From Rhodospirillum sp. (lineage in GTDB: Bacteria; Pseudomonadota; Alphaproteobacteria; Rhodospirillales; Rhodospirillaceae): a stretch of DNA of 64,000 bases. Where the stretch lies: positions 26,932-90,931 of the forward strand of contig JAIOYK010000019.1 in assembly GCA_021741145.1 (NCBI GenBank), given 5' to 3'. Positions 46,302 to 59,991 of this stretch are shown here, piece after piece. The position numbers and the translations under genes are program-made. The notes under the pieces were generated by a model. It saw nothing but the letters and a program-made list of their open reading frames with translations. It was not told the origin of the DNA and made no database searches. Position 1 is the stretch's first letter, and every line of letters begins with the position of its first letter.

Positions 46302-46985
46302 TTAAATCCCCGACGTCCCCAGAACACGGGCCAGCAGCTTTTCCGCCGCGGCCTGTTCGGCGACGCGCTTGGAGGCACCGCACGCGGCTTCGGGCTTCTC
46401 GCCCTTCACGGTAACCGTGACCGTGAACAGGGGCTTGTGGGCGGGACCCTCGCGGTCGGTCACGGCATAGGTGGGCAAGGGCAGACCGCGGCCCTGGGCC
46501 CATTCCTGAAGGCCCGTCTTGGCATCCTTGGGTGGGTTGGGATCCTCGTCGATCAGAGCCGCCCAATGGGTCCGGACAAAGGCCTGGGCCTTGACATGGC
46601 CAGCGTCCAGATAAAGCGCCCCAAGGACCGACTCGCAGACGTCACACAGAAGGCTGGGATTGGATTGCCCGCCCAGGTCCTCCTCCCCCTTGGACAGCTC
46701 CATCAGGGTCCCCAGGCCGACGGAGAGCGCCACTCGGGCCACCGTGTCCTGGCGCACCAGATGGGCGTGGCGCCGGGCGAGCGCCCCCTCGTCCTCGTCC
46801 GGGAATTGGGTGTACAACATTTCCGCCACGGCCAAGCCAAGCACCCGATCCCCCAGAAACTCCAGCCGTTCGTAGCTCGGGGCCCCTTCCACGGAGCGGT
46901 GGGTCAGGGCGCGGATCGGCAAAAGCGGGTCGGTGAAGCGGTGGTCCAGGATCCGCTCCAGGGCTTTGGTGTGATCATGGACCAT
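46302..46985 (-). CDS. rnc: Ribonuclease III
   Basis: The enzyme cleaves double-stranded RNA in rRNA maturation and mRNA control. The 227-residue protein has the catalytic signature ERLEFLGDRVLGL (residues 39-51), the second acidic cluster in CDVCESVLGALYLD and a C-terminal dsRNA-binding domain (KTGLQEWAQGRGLPLPTY to KRVAEQAAAEKLL). The ATG at 46985 is 16 bp after the lepB stop. Confidence 0.96.
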   Translation of the reverse strand: MVHDHTKALERILDHRFTDPLLPIRALTHRSVEGAPSYERLEFLGDRVLGLAVAEMLYTQFPDEDEGALARRHAHLVRQDTVARVALSVGLGTLMELSKGEEDLGGQSNPSLLCDVCESVLGALYLDAGHVKAQAFVRTHWAALIDEDPNPPKDAKTGLQEWAQGRGLPLPTYAVTDREGPAHKPLFTVTVTVKGEKPEAACGASKRVAEQAAAEKLLARVLGTSGI

Positions 46986-47001
46986 GGGCGGCTGTCTCAC
47001 C

Positions 47002-47742
47002 TCAATCGATGGGGTGGAAGAAACGGTCCCAGCGAATGGCGGAGGGCCATTTCCAGACCTCCCAAATGGCCGCGGAGCCATCATGGGAGAAAAAGATGAA
47101 CTCGGCCCGACCGACCATGTTTTCCAGGGGAACAAAGCCCACGGAGGCCCGGCTGTCGTCGCTATCGTCCCGGTTGTCGCCCATCATGAAATAATGGCCT
47201 TCTGGAACGTGGAATTCCCGGGTATTGTCCAGAATATCCGTATCACCCTGCCCTTCCAGGATGGGGTGCTTCAGGCCGTTTGGCAAGGTTTCCACATATT
47301 GGGTCAGACGTTTCACGCCCCCATTGCTTTCTCGGCGCACGTAGTCCTCGACCCGCTCCCGCTCGATCACCTCGCCATTGATGTGCAGGCGCCCATTGAT
47401 CATTTGAATACGATCTCCGGGCAGGCCAATCACCCGCTTGATGAAGTCCAGCGAGGTGTCCCCGGGCTTTTTGAAAACCACCACATCCCCGCGCTGGGGC
47501 GTGTCACCGAGAATCCGCCCTTCCACGGGAACCACGCCGAAGGGAAAGGAATAGCGGGAATAGCCATAAGAGAACTTTGAAACGAACAGGTAATCGCCGA
47601 TCAAAAGGGTTGGAATCATCGAGCCAGATGGGATGCGGAAGGGCTCATAAGCGAAAGTCCGGATCACGATAGCGATCAGTATGGCGAAGACGACCGTACG
47701 GACCGTATCCCCAAAGCCACCCGTAGCGTTCTTTTTCCTCAT
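47002..47742 (-). CDS. lepB: Signal peptidase I
   Basis: This membrane protease removes Sec and Tat signal peptides. The 246-residue protein has an N-terminal anchor (VVFAILIAIVIRTFAY), the catalytic Ser41 in IPSGSMIPTL and the general base Lys102 in DFIKRVIGLPGD. The GDNRDDSDDSR box is also present. A TTG 63 bp upstream would add a 21-residue acidic leader, and I prefer the ATG at 47742, preceded by AAAGATGA. Confidence 0.95.
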   Translation of the reverse strand: MRKKNATGGFGDTVRTVVFAILIAIVIRTFAYEPFRIPSGSMIPTLLIGDYLFVSKFSYGYSRYSFPFGVVPVEGRILGDTPQRGDVVVFKKPGDTSLDFIKRVIGLPGDRIQMINGRLHINGEVIERERVEDYVRRESNGGVKRLTQYVETLPNGLKHPILEGQGDTDILDNTREFHVPEGHYFMMGDNRDDSDDSRASVGFVPLENMVGRAEFIFFSHDGSAAIWEVWKWPSAIRWDRFFHPID

Positions 47743-47931
47743 CTTGAATTCATCTTTCGCGATATCAATATCATCATTGTCGATCCGTCGCTCCACCAAT
47801 CTCAAAAAGTGGATGGACCACCCAAGCGACGGTGATCAAGCCCGGAGGGTCGCCGCTTGTCAAGACCCGCCAACCCAGGAGGGACAATCCGTACCTCGGC
47901 TCCAGGCCACATCCCGACCCTTGGCCACCTC

Positions 47932-48678
47932 TTACCCCTTGGCCGCCGCCCTCGCCTCGCCCATCAGCAGACGCATGCGCAGAATGGCCGCTTCCAGACC
48001 CCCAAAAATGGCTTCGCCGATCAGGAAATGGCCGATGTTCAATTCCCGTATGGTGGAAATGGCCGCTACCGCTTCGACGGTCCCGTAGGTCAGGCCGTGG
48101 CCTGCGTGGCATTCCAGACCGATGGCCTCGGCGTGAGCCGCGGCACGGCGCACCCGATCCAACTGGACCAAACGCTCCGCCGCGCCAGTCGCGTCGCAAT
48201 AGGCCCCAGTGTGCAATTCCACCACGGGTGCACCCAGAGCCTTGGCCGCGTCGAGTTGGACCGGATCGGGCTCGATGAACAGAGAAACCCGAATCCCCGC
48301 GTCCCCCAACCGCGCCACGAAGGGGGCCAGGTGATCGAATCCTCCCTTGGCGTCCAGTCCGCCCTCGGTCGTTCGTTCCTCGCGTTTTTCGGGCACGATG
48401 CAGGCGGCATGGGGGGCGTGGCGTAGGGCGACGGCCAGCATTTCCTCCGTCGCGGCCATTTCCAGATTCAGCGGCAGGTCGATTTCAGCCCGTAGACGCG
48501 CGATGTCCCCGTCGCCGATATGGCGCCGGTCCTCCCGCAGATGGGCGGTGATCCCATCCGCCCCGGCCTGGGCGGCCACTTGGGCGGCACGCAGGGGGTC
48601 GGGGTGGGCACCACCGCGCGCGTTGCGGATGGTCGCCACGTGATCAATGTTCACGCCAAGACGAAGATCGCCACTCAT
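47932..48678 (-). CDS. pdxJ: Pyridoxine 5'-phosphate synthase
   Basis: The enzyme makes pyridoxine phosphate from 3-amino-2-oxopropyl phosphate and deoxyxylulose phosphate. The 248-residue barrel protein has [29 protein letters not shown] and [13 protein letters not shown]. Of two in-frame ATG codons, the second (48678) has AAAGGA at a proper distance, while at the first the site abuts the codon. The acpS gene that commonly follows pdxJ is missing here. Confidence 0.95.
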   Translation of the reverse strand: MSGDLRLGVNIDHVATIRNARGGAHPDPLRAAQVAAQAGADGITAHLREDRRHIGDGDIARLRAEIDLPLNLEMAATEEMLAVALRHAPHAACIVPEKREERTTEGGLDAKGGFDHLAPFVARLGDAGIRVSLFIEPDPVQLDAAKALGAPVVELHTGAYCDATGAAERLVQLDRVRRAAAHAEAIGLECHAGHGLTYGTVEAVAAISTIRELNIGHFLIGEAIFGGLEAAILRMRLLMGEARAAAKG

Positions 48679-48750
48679 GACCATGTCCTTTAATTCTGGG
48701 TCCTTTGGGACGGACGGAAAAAATACGGAAAAAAACGGAACGGCGGCGCG

Positions 48751-49518
48751 TCACGACCGCTGACGGGATGACGGCGAGATCACGGACGAAGAAGACACGC
48801 CCCCCTTCCCTTCGGGGCCCGCCAACATCATGGCGACAGGCGGAAAGGGCGGCGAAGCACTCCCCTTGGTGGCGGACGGGGGGCTTTCCGCCCACGCCGC
48901 CGCTTCGGCTCGCCTTTCCACGAGGTGGCGCCGCTCGCCGTCCGCCTTGACGGCCTTGCGGTGACGCCGGGCGACCCGGGCGTGCTGATAGCTCGCCACG
49001 GTCCGTTTGATGGGCCAATAGAAGACCGCCCAGACCAGCAGACCCAAGGGGATGGATCCCACCATCATCGGCAGCCAGACGGGCAGCACCTGCTCGGTGA
49101 ACAGCCGAACCTTCAAATGGGTCACGGAATGCCAAAGTGCGTTGAAGAAATGGGAGAAGTTCACCGCGTCGCTGCTGGCGTCATAGCCCATTAGGCGCGC
49201 GCCGACCTCGAAGGTCGCGACCCAGATGAAGGGAAAGGTCCAGGGATTTCCCACCACCGTACCGATGGCCGACGCGATGAGATTGCCGCGGAAAATCCAG
49301 GCCAGGAGAGCCGCGAGCAGAAAGTGAAACCCCACAAGTGGCGTAAAGGACGCCGCCGCTCCACACGCGAATCCCATGGCGATGGAGGCCGGAGTCCCCG
49401 GCAGACGGGCGACCCGATGACCGATATATATGGCCGAGCGGCGCCATCCCGCTCTGGGCAGGAGGAAGCCTCGAATCTTGGCGAGCAAAGAGGGCTTTTC
49501 GCGTCGATTGAACAGCAT
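48751..49518 (-). CDS. DUF2062 membrane protein
   Basis: This 255-residue protein has the DUF2062 domain: GTPASIAMGFACGAAASFTPLVGFHFLLAALLAW, then GTVVGNPWTFPFIWVATFEVGARLMG and a last helix pair. The extension after residue 190 is hydrophilic and low-complexity. Its function is unknown. The start is 4 bp after the rsh stop, so the two are cotranscribed. Confidence 0.88.
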   Translation of the reverse strand: MLFNRREKPSLLAKIRGFLLPRAGWRRSAIYIGHRVARLPGTPASIAMGFACGAAASFTPLVGFHFLLAALLAWIFRGNLIASAIGTVVGNPWTFPFIWVATFEVGARLMGYDASSDAVNFSHFFNALWHSVTHLKVRLFTEQVLPVWLPMMVGSIPLGLLVWAVFYWPIKRTVASYQHARVARRHRKAVKADGERRHLVERRAEAAAWAESPPSATKGSASPPFPPVAMMLAGPEGKGGVSSSSVISPSSRQRS

Positions 49519-49522
49519 TGGC

Positions 49523-51667
49523 CTAGTGCTTCGCCCTATCCACGTGGTTGATGGCCGATGTGGCCCGCAAGGCGGCGATGATATTCGTCAGGTGACGAAC
49601 ATCATGAACTTCCACATCGACCAACATGTCGAAGAAGTCCTGCTGCCGGTTGGTGATCTTGAGGTTGGTGATATTCCCCAAGTTCTGAGCGATCACCGTG
49701 GTCAGAGCGCCCAAACTCCCCGGTTCGTTGGACACCACGACATTGATCCGCCCCACATGGGACGTCCCCACCGTCTCCGTGTCCCATCCCAGATCCAACC
49801 ATCGCTCCGGCTCACTGGAAAAGGTCTCCAACTGGTCGCAATCGATGGTGTGAATGGTGATGCCCTTGCCGGTGGTCACGATGCCGACAATGCGGTCTCC
49901 TGGCAAGGGGTGGCAGCATTTGGCGAAATGCATGGCCATGCCGGGAATCATGCCGCGAATGCGCAAATGCGGTTCGGCGTCGGCCTTGGTTTTCTTACGA
50001 TTGCGGCCAAAGGTCAGGGCATTGGCCAACTTGGGCAGCATCTTGATGCCCGGATAGACCGCCTGCACCACCTCCTTGGCGGAAAGATGAGTGGCCCCCA
50101 CCTCGACGATCAAATCCTCGACCGTGTTCAGGCGGAACTTCTTCAGGACCCCGTCCAACCCCTTATCCGTGAGTTGATAGCCCTGCTCCTTGAAGGTCCG
50201 TTCCAGGAGTTGTCGGCCCAAACTCAGGTACTGGTCCCGGTGCTGGGAGCGGATGAACTTGCGAATCTGGGCCCGAGCCTTGCCCGTAACGACAAAGCGT
50301 TCCCATTCCGGCGAAGGTGTCTGGGCCTTGGATGTGGCGATCTCCACCTGATCGCCATTGCGCAAAACCGTGCGCAAAGGCACCAGACGACCGTTGACCT
50401 TGGCCGAGACGCAGCGGTCGCCCACCTCGGTATGGACATTATAGGCGAAGTCGACGGGCGTGGCGCCGCTCGGCAGGCCGATCAAATCCCCCTTCGGAGT
50501 GAAGCAGAACACCTGATCGGCGAACATCTCCAGTTTGGTGTGCTCCAGGAACTCCTCGGGCGAAGCGGTATGTTCCAGGATCTCCAGGAGTTCGCGGATC
50601 CACCGGTATTGCTTGCCCTCCATGGAGGGGGTCCCCTGTTTATAGGACCAATGGGCCGCGACGCCCAATTCAGCGACCGAATGCATTTCCGCGGTCCGGA
50701 TCTGGATCTCCACCCGCAGGCGTTCCGGCCCAATGACCGCGGTGTGGATGGACTGGTAGCCATTCCGCTTCGGTGTGGAGATGTAGTCCTTAAACCGATC
50801 GGGAACCATGGGATAGGCCCCATGAATGATGCCCAGCGCCTGATAGCACCGTTCAAGGCTGTCCACCGTGATCCGGAACGCCATGATGTCGGAAAGCTGC
50901 TCGAAGGACACGTTCTTGCGCTGCATTTTGCCCCAAATGGAATAGGGGCTCTTTTCCCGACCCGTCACCTCGGCATCAAGGCCATTGGCTTTCAGGGTGG
51001 CGCGCAATTCCTCGATGATCTTGGGCACGAGCGACCCACCCTGCTCCCGCAGGAAGGTCAGGCGGGCCTCGATGCTTTCCTTGGCGTCCCGGTGCAGTTC
51101 ACGGAAGGCCAGGTCCTCCAGTTCCGTCTTGATCTCCGCCATGCCAATGCGCTCGGCCAGGGGAGCGTAGATGTCCATGGTCTCCTGGGCGATGCGTCGG
51201 CGCTTCTCCTCCTTCTTGATGAAGTGGAGCGTCCGCATGTTGTGCAAGCGGTCGGCCAGCTTGACGAGAAGGACGCGGATATCCTCGCTCATGGCCAGAA
51301 GCAACTTGCGGAAATTCTCCGCTTGCTTGGCGTTATCCGAGGAAATCTGGATGCGGGTGAGCTTGGTCACCCCGTCGACCAGCCGCGCCACCTCGGTCCC
51401 GAACAGACCGCGCACCTCGTCCAGGGTGGCTTCGGTGTCCTCGATGGTATCGTGCAACAGGGCGGTGACGATGGACGCGCAATCCAATTTGTAGCGCGTC
51501 AGGATCCCGGCGACGTCGATGGGGTGGGAAAAATAGGGATCACCGGAAGCCCGCAACTGCGAGCCGTGCATTTTCATAGCATAGACATAGGCGCGGTTCA
51601 GCTGGTCTTCGTCCGCGTTCGGATCATAGGCTTTGACCCGTTCGACCAACTCAAACTGACGCATCAT
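49523..51667 (-). CDS. Bifunctional (p)ppGpp synthetase/hydrolase (Rsh)
   Basis: This single long RelA/SpoT homologue, typical of Alphaproteobacteria, both makes and degrades the stringent alarmone. The 714-residue protein has an HD hydrolase domain with His72-Asp73 in ALLHDTIEDTE. The synthetase domain has KMQRKNVSFEQLSDIMAFRI, YQSIHTAV and VEIQIRTAEMH. TGS (DLIGLPSGATPVDFAYNVHTEVG) and ACT domains follow. An intact HD pair argues for active hydrolase. I chose the ATG at 51667, which has GGGAGA about 8 nt upstream. Confidence 0.95.
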   Translation of the reverse strand: MMRQFELVERVKAYDPNADEDQLNRAYVYAMKMHGSQLRASGDPYFSHPIDVAGILTRYKLDCASIVTALLHDTIEDTEATLDEVRGLFGTEVARLVDGVTKLTRIQISSDNAKQAENFRKLLLAMSEDIRVLLVKLADRLHNMRTLHFIKKEEKRRRIAQETMDIYAPLAERIGMAEIKTELEDLAFRELHRDAKESIEARLTFLREQGGSLVPKIIEELRATLKANGLDAEVTGREKSPYSIWGKMQRKNVSFEQLSDIMAFRITVDSLERCYQALGIIHGAYPMVPDRFKDYISTPKRNGYQSIHTAVIGPERLRVEIQIRTAEMHSVAELGVAAHWSYKQGTPSMEGKQYRWIRELLEILEHTASPEEFLEHTKLEMFADQVFCFTPKGDLIGLPSGATPVDFAYNVHTEVGDRCVSAKVNGRLVPLRTVLRNGDQVEIATSKAQTPSPEWERFVVTGKARAQIRKFIRSQHRDQYLSLGRQLLERTFKEQGYQLTDKGLDGVLKKFRLNTVEDLIVEVGATHLSAKEVVQAVYPGIKMLPKLANALTFGRNRKKTKADAEPHLRIRGMIPGMAMHFAKCCHPLPGDRIVGIVTTGKGITIHTIDCDQLETFSSEPERWLDLGWDTETVGTSHVGRINVVVSNEPGSLGALTTVIAQNLGNITNLKITNRQQDFFDMLVDVEVHDVRHLTNIIAALRATSAINHVDRAKH

Positions 51668-51873
51668 GCGCGGGATCTCCCGCCCAAACATGGGACCCGG
51701 TGACATTCAACGGCCCCGAACCGGAAAAGAAAACCTATGAAGGCGCGCGTTGGCCCTGGCATCGACTCAATTCCCATGCGGCCCCATGCGGACGGAAGAC
51801 TTCCCCTACACGACACCGGGAACAGGGAAGCGGGCCGGAAACGCCCTTTCGCCCGCCGCCCCGTGATACGGAT

Positions 51874-52365
51874 TTACACGTCCTCATCGTCCTCGCCGGA
51901 CACCATGCCACCCTCTTCGGAAAGGTCGCCATCGTCCTCGTCGGACACATCGTCGCCCGCGTCGGGGCTCAACCCCAAGGCCACCATGGCGGCATCCAGG
52001 TCTTCGTCGGACACGTTCTGGTGAACGGTCAGCGCGTCGGCCTCCACTTCCTCGGCTTCGTTCGCGCCTGCCATATCAAGGTTCAACTCGCGGTCGAGGC
52101 CGAGGGCATCGAAGTCATCTTCCTCGGGCTCGTCGATCTCGACATGCTTCTGCAGGCCCGTGACCAAGGCTTCCCGAAGCTCATCCAGGTCGACGGTCTC
52201 ATCGGCGATCTCTCGCAAGGCCACCACGGGGTTCTTGTCGTTGTCCCGGTCAATGGTCAGTTGGGCCCCGGAAGCCACGTCCCGGGCCCGCTGGCCAGCC
52301 ACCAGAACCAGATCAAAGCGATTGGGGATCTTGAGGACGCAATCCTCGACGGTAACGCGGGCCAT
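51874..52365 (-). CDS. rpoZ: RNA polymerase omega subunit
   Basis: This is a small RNA polymerase subunit that supports beta' folding and forms a ppGpp site. The N-terminal core [29 protein letters not shown] and [23 protein letters not shown] is typical. The protein is 163 residues, about 40-70 longer than usual, because of a C-terminal tail made mostly of Asp and Glu. The ATG at 52365 follows GGAGG. It lies just upstream of rsh, the customary order. Confidence 0.95.
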   Translation of the reverse strand: MARVTVEDCVLKIPNRFDLVLVAGQRARDVASGAQLTIDRDNDKNPVVALREIADETVDLDELREALVTGLQKHVEIDEPEEDDFDALGLDRELNLDMAGANEAEEVEADALTVHQNVSDEDLDAAMVALGLSPDAGDDVSDEDDGDLSEEGGMVSGEDDEDV

Positions 52366-52555
52366 GGGCAGCCTCCAAAAAAACAGGCGGTCAATCAGTT
52401 GGGATGTCCGATCCGATCCCGCGGCATCCGCGAGCCTGATCCGAACATCGACGCGGTTCACCAAACACGTGGTTTTGGACACGTGATCCCGCCGGGCGGC
52501 CTATACCGTCCGGGGATCGGCATATATAGAGGCTCCCTCGACGGGATGCAACTGG

Positions 52556-53128
52556 TCAATCCGTTCGCCCCCGGCTTCGGGCCAATGCCCCCCTTCGGGG
52601 CAATGCCTCCCTCCGAACAGGTTCCCACGGGGGAGCCTCCGTCACGGGCAAGGCCGTCAGACCGGGATCCGGCGGGCAAGCCGCGATTAAGGCATCCACG
52701 GAATCGCCCGTTGTGGGATGACGCCATTCCGGTGCCAAATCACGCAGGGGCTCCAGGACAAAAAGCCGGTCCTTCGCCCGGGGATGGGGCAATGTGGGCG
52801 GCCCCTCCATGGACCGACCGTCATAATCGATCAAATCCAAATCCAGGCAACGGGCGGCATTGGGCACGGACCGCACGCGCCCAAGGCGATCTTCCACCCG
52901 GTGCAGGGCCACAAGCAAATCCACCGGCCCCAGCATCGTCTCCACCAGGGCTACTCCATTGATGAAATCGGGTTGGTTGGATTTTGGTACGGGAGTGGAT
53001 TGAAACCAACGAGAAACAGATATGATCCGTACCCCTTCCCTCGCCAATTCGGAAAGGGAGAGACTCAAGGTCTCCCGCGGGGTTCCCGCTGGTCCGGCAA
53101 GGTTTGCCCCCAAGGCAATGAAAATCAC
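52556..53128 (-). CDS. folK: 2-amino-4-hydroxy-6-hydroxymethyldihydropteridine pyrophosphokinase
   Basis: The enzyme pyrophosphorylates hydroxymethyldihydropterin in folate synthesis. The 190-residue protein has FIALGANLAGP, RWFQSTPVP, QPDFINGVALVET and the signature ARCLDLDLIDYDG and LPHPRAKDRLFVLEPL. Translation starts at a GTG after AGAGGA. It lies directly upstream of rpoZ. The C-terminal 25 residues are variable and Arg-rich. Confidence 0.93.
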   Translation of the reverse strand: MIFIALGANLAGPAGTPRETLSLSLSELAREGVRIISVSRWFQSTPVPKSNQPDFINGVALVETMLGPVDLLVALHRVEDRLGRVRSVPNAARCLDLDLIDYDGRSMEGPPTLPHPRAKDRLFVLEPLRDLAPEWRHPTTGDSVDALIAACPPDPGLTALPVTEAPPWEPVRREALPRRGALARSRGRTD

Positions 53129-53267
53129 TTTTTGAATCCTCTTCTGGGAAGTTCTTGCGAATGGGTTTCGAAACGCCTACCTACAGGCATGGAATGGTCG
53201 CTGAACATTTTTCGGTCGGTCTACTTTCCAAAATCGATACTCCCAATCGTATTCACGCGAGGATCCC

Positions 53268-53897
53268 ATGATCTTTTACCCACAGGAGCGAATCGGCCTG
53301 TTCATCGACGGGTCGAATTTGTACGCCGCCGCCCGGTCCCTGGGTTTCGACATTGACTACAAACGTCTTCTGGAACTTTTCGCGGCCAAGGGACGTCTGA
53401 TCCGCGCCTTTTATTATACCGCCTTGGTGGAAGACCAAGAATATTCACCAATCCGCCCGCTCGTCGACTGGCTCGATTACAACGGTTACACCATGGTCAC
53501 CAAACCGACCAAGGAATTCACCGATGCGACGGGTCGCCGCAAGATCAAGGGCAACATGGACATTGAACTGGCCATTGATGTCATGGAAATGGCGCCCTGT
53601 CTTGACCATATCGTCCTGTTCTCGGGAGACGGCGACTTCCGCCGTCTTGTCGAAGCCGTTCAGCGAAAGGGCCTGCGGGTGACGGTTGTCAGCACGGTGA
53701 AGTCCCAGCCGCCCATGGTCGCCGATGAGTTGCGCCGTCAGGCCGACAGCTTCATCGAGCTTTTGGACCTGGAGGCGTCGATCGCCCGGGCCCCGATCCA
53801 CCGGGACGCCCCGCCGCCACACCAGCAGCACACCCAGAACCATCAGGACGACGACGAGGAAGACGACGGCTCCAACCCCGAGGATTATCTTCCATAA
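53268..53897 (+). CDS. NYN-domain (LabA/DUF88) protein
   Basis: This 209-residue protein has the NYN/PIN-like nuclease fold of the LabA family. IGLFIDGSNLYAAARSLG provides the first acidic residue, KGNMDIELAIDVMEM the second and HIVLFSGDGDFRRLVEAVQRKG the third, so the active site is complete. Such proteins are likely RNases. A C-terminal ~40-residue tail is rich in His, Gln and Asp. GAGGA precedes the start. The uracil-DNA glycosylase gene follows after 18 bp. Confidence 0.9.
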   Translation: MIFYPQERIGLFIDGSNLYAAARSLGFDIDYKRLLELFAAKGRLIRAFYYTALVEDQEYSPIRPLVDWLDYNGYTMVTKPTKEFTDATGRRKIKGNMDIELAIDVMEMAPCLDHIVLFSGDGDFRRLVEAVQRKGLRVTVVSTVKSQPPMVADELRRQADSFIELLDLEASIARAPIHRDAPPPHQQHTQNHQDDDEEDDGSNPEDYLP

Positions 53898-53915
53898 TTC
53901 GACGGGACCTCTTTC

Positions 53916-54560
53916 ATGACCACACCGACCTTCGAGGGACCAGGGCGCGATTGCGCCCTGTGTCCCCGTTTGCGCGACTACCTGCTAGGCCTGCGCGCCG
54001 ACAATCCCGAGTGGCATAATGCTCCGGTCCCAGCCTTTGGCCCGCTGACCGCCCGTCTCCTAGTCGTCGGCCTCGCCCCCGGCGTTCGGGGAGCAAACCG
54101 CACGGGACGTCCCTTCACGGGGGATTTCGCGGGTGATCTGCTTTATGCGACGCTTTCGGATCTCGGATTGTCCCGAGGCACCTTCGACAAGCGCCCTGAT
54201 GATGGGCTCGAACTTCTGGATGTGCGGGTGACGAACGCCGTGCGCTGTGTCCCGCCCCAGAACAAGCCCACGCCGCTCGAACAAAAGACCTGTCGGCCTT
54301 TCCTGGTGGAGGAAATGGCGGCCATGCCAAACCTGAAGGGCCTTCTTGCCCTGGGCCGCATCTCCCATGAGGCGATCCTGCGCACCCTTGGGCTCAAGCT
54401 GAAGGATTTCCCCTTCGGCCATGGGGCACTGCATGCGTTGCCGAACGGTTTGATCCTGGGAGAGAGCTATCATTGCTCCCGCTACAACCAGAATACGGGA
54501 CGGCTGACGGACGCGATGTTTAGGGAAGCGGTAGGCGGATTGGTGACGGCGATCCTCTAA
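53916..54560 (+). CDS. Family 5 uracil-DNA glycosylase (UDGb type)
   Basis: The enzyme removes uracil, and in this family also other deaminated bases, from DNA. The 214-residue protein carries motif 1 GLAPGVRGANRTGRPFTGD, which lacks the usual catalytic Asp/Asn as in UDGb, and motif 2 HCSRYNQNTGRLT. The Cys residues at CALCPRL, VRCVPP and KTCRPF match the 4Fe-4S cluster ligands of families 4 and 5. It is transcribed with the NYN gene. Confidence 0.9.
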   Translation: MTTPTFEGPGRDCALCPRLRDYLLGLRADNPEWHNAPVPAFGPLTARLLVVGLAPGVRGANRTGRPFTGDFAGDLLYATLSDLGLSRGTFDKRPDDGLELLDVRVTNAVRCVPPQNKPTPLEQKTCRPFLVEEMAAMPNLKGLLALGRISHEAILRTLGLKLKDFPFGHGALHALPNGLILGESYHCSRYNQNTGRLTDAMFREAVGGLVTAIL

Positions 54561-54596
54561 CGGGCCTTCGGCCAGTTGGGCTATCACCCAAAGACA

Positions 54597-54621
54597 TTCG
54601 GGGAGGCAATACCTCCCCGAA
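54597..54621. terminator. Bidirectional hairpin between the glycosylase gene and eno
   Basis: TTCGGGGAGG (54597-54606) pairs perfectly with CCTCCCCGAA (54612-54621) over a 5-nt loop, between converging genes. There is no T-run on either side. Confidence 0.5.
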
Positions 54622-54663
54622 CCCCTGATCCGAGGGGCCCATTGCCCCCGAAGGCGCGGCCCC

Positions 54664-56866
<2,203 letters not shown>

Positions 56867-56934
56867 GGGTGAGGAGTCCTCGTGATGGGTGTCCGGACCC
56901 CGGGGACTCCCGCCCCCAGGCTGGGCCGGTTTCC

Positions 56935-58650
<1,716 letters not shown>

Positions 58651-58680
58651 TCATCGCGCCAGCCAGCGCCCGCGCTGGAT

Positions 58681-59052
58681 TTAGCGCGAAACGGGGGCGC
58701 TCGGCTCGGCGGCCGGGGCGGGCTCGGCGCTCGGCGCCGCGGCGGAGCCCGTGTCGTCCGTCGGCGTGGCCGGAGCGGCGGCCCCGGGGACCGCCGCGTC
58801 GTCAAGGATCGTGGTCGCATCGGTCCGGTCGTGCGAGGCGAGGATCGCCAACACCAAACTCGTGGTGAAGAAGGCCGCGGCCAGGACACCCGTGGACTTG
58901 GTCAGCACGTTTCCGGCCTGACGACCGGTCATGAAGCCGCCGCCACCGCCGCCACCGATTCCCAGGGCACCGCCCTCGGACCGCTGAAGAAGGATCAGCG
59001 TGACCATCGCGATGGCGATGAGAAGATGGATGACGAGCAGTACGGTAATCAT
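58681..59052 (-). CDS. secG: Preprotein translocase subunit SecG
   Basis: This is an auxiliary subunit of the SecYEG channel. The 123-residue protein has two helices (VLLVIHLLIAIAMVTLILLQ and VLAAAFFTTSLVLAILAS) flanking the conserved QRSEGGALGIGGGGG loop with LTKSTGVLA. The C-terminal ~45 residues are a Pro/Ala/Glu tail, common in Alphaproteobacteria. It lies between tpiA and pyrG. Confidence 0.95.
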   Translation of the reverse strand: MITVLLVIHLLIAIAMVTLILLQRSEGGALGIGGGGGGGFMTGRQAGNVLTKSTGVLAAAFFTTSLVLAILASHDRTDATTILDDAAVPGAAAPATPTDDTGSAAAPSAEPAPAAEPSAPVSR

Positions 59053-59229
59053 GCTGTTCCAATGTCCCTAGGGACGCTCCCAATCACTCTGGGGAAACGC
59101 CCGTTCCAAGATGCCGAGAATAAGTCCGTTCCGAAGAAGACAGGCGTCCCCTCCGGTTCCCTGGCGCCCTTTTAGCCTCCCCGGATCCAATTGACCAGAG
59201 GGGACGACGAAAAAGGCGCCCCGTCAGGG

Positions 59230-59991
59230 TCAGGCCGAGGCTTCGGCGATCGCCCAGAAGTATTCCGCTTTCAGGCTGGCACCGCCGACAAGGGCGCCGT
59301 CCACATGGTCCAACCCCAGTAATTCCTTGGCGTTGGAGGGCTTCACGGACCCACCATACAGGATCCGCATGGACCCGGCCACGTCGGTGCCAAGCGCCTT
59401 GGAAATTTCATCCCGGATCGCGGCATGGACCTTGGCGACGTCGTCAACGGTCGGCGTGCGGCCCGTTCCAATGGCCCAGACCGGCTCATAGGCAATCACC
59501 ACCGTCGTGGCGTTGGCGCCCTCCGGCAGGGAGCCGACGATCTGGGAGGCCACCACGTCGATGGTCCGACCCGCGTCCTTCTGGGATTCGGTTTCGCCCA
59601 CGCAAATAACCGCGACCAAACCCGCGGCCAAAGCCGCCTCGGCCTTGGCCTTGACCACCGCGTCGCTTTCGCCGTGGTCGGCGCGGCGCTCGGAATGGCC
59701 AACGATCACGAACTGACAGCCCTGGTCGGCCAGCATCACCGGCGAGATGTCTCCAGTATGGGCCCCATTCTCGGCCACATGGCAGTCCTGCCCCCCAACC
59801 GCGACACCGGATCCGGCCACGGCGCCAACAACGGTGGAGATCACCGTGAAGGGCGGACAAATCAGCATGTCGAAGCCAATTCCACCGGCTTTATTCACCC
59901 GTTGGGCAAGATCCCGGGACAGGGCCTGGGCATCGGCCTTCAGGCCATTCATTTTCCAATTTCCGGCGATCAGCGGGCGGCGGACGGTCAT
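59230..59991 (-). CDS. tpiA: Triose-phosphate isomerase
   Basis: It interconverts dihydroxyacetone phosphate and glyceraldehyde 3-phosphate. The 253-residue barrel has Lys13 in GNWKMNG, His99 in IVGHSERR, the catalytic Glu in [12 protein letters not shown] and the phosphate loop [12 protein letters not shown]. It diverges from the ppiD-like gene across about 365 bp. Confidence 0.97.
   Translation of the reverse strand: MTVRRPLIAGNWKMNGLKADAQALSRDLAQRVNKAGGIGFDMLICPPFTVISTVVGAVAGSGVAVGGQDCHVAENGAHTGDISPVMLADQGCQFVIVGHSERRADHGESDAVVKAKAEAALAAGLVAVICVGETESQKDAGRTIDVVASQIVGSLPEGANATTVVIAYEPVWAIGTGRTPTVDDVAKVHAAIRDEISKALGTDVAGSMRILYGGSVKPSNAKELLGLDHVDGALVGGASLKAEYFWAIAEASA

Noticed and set aside
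49430..51703. A 757-codon plus-strand open frame over the rsh gene
   Set aside because: It is the complement of a conserved enzyme, shows no domain and arises from high third-position GC.
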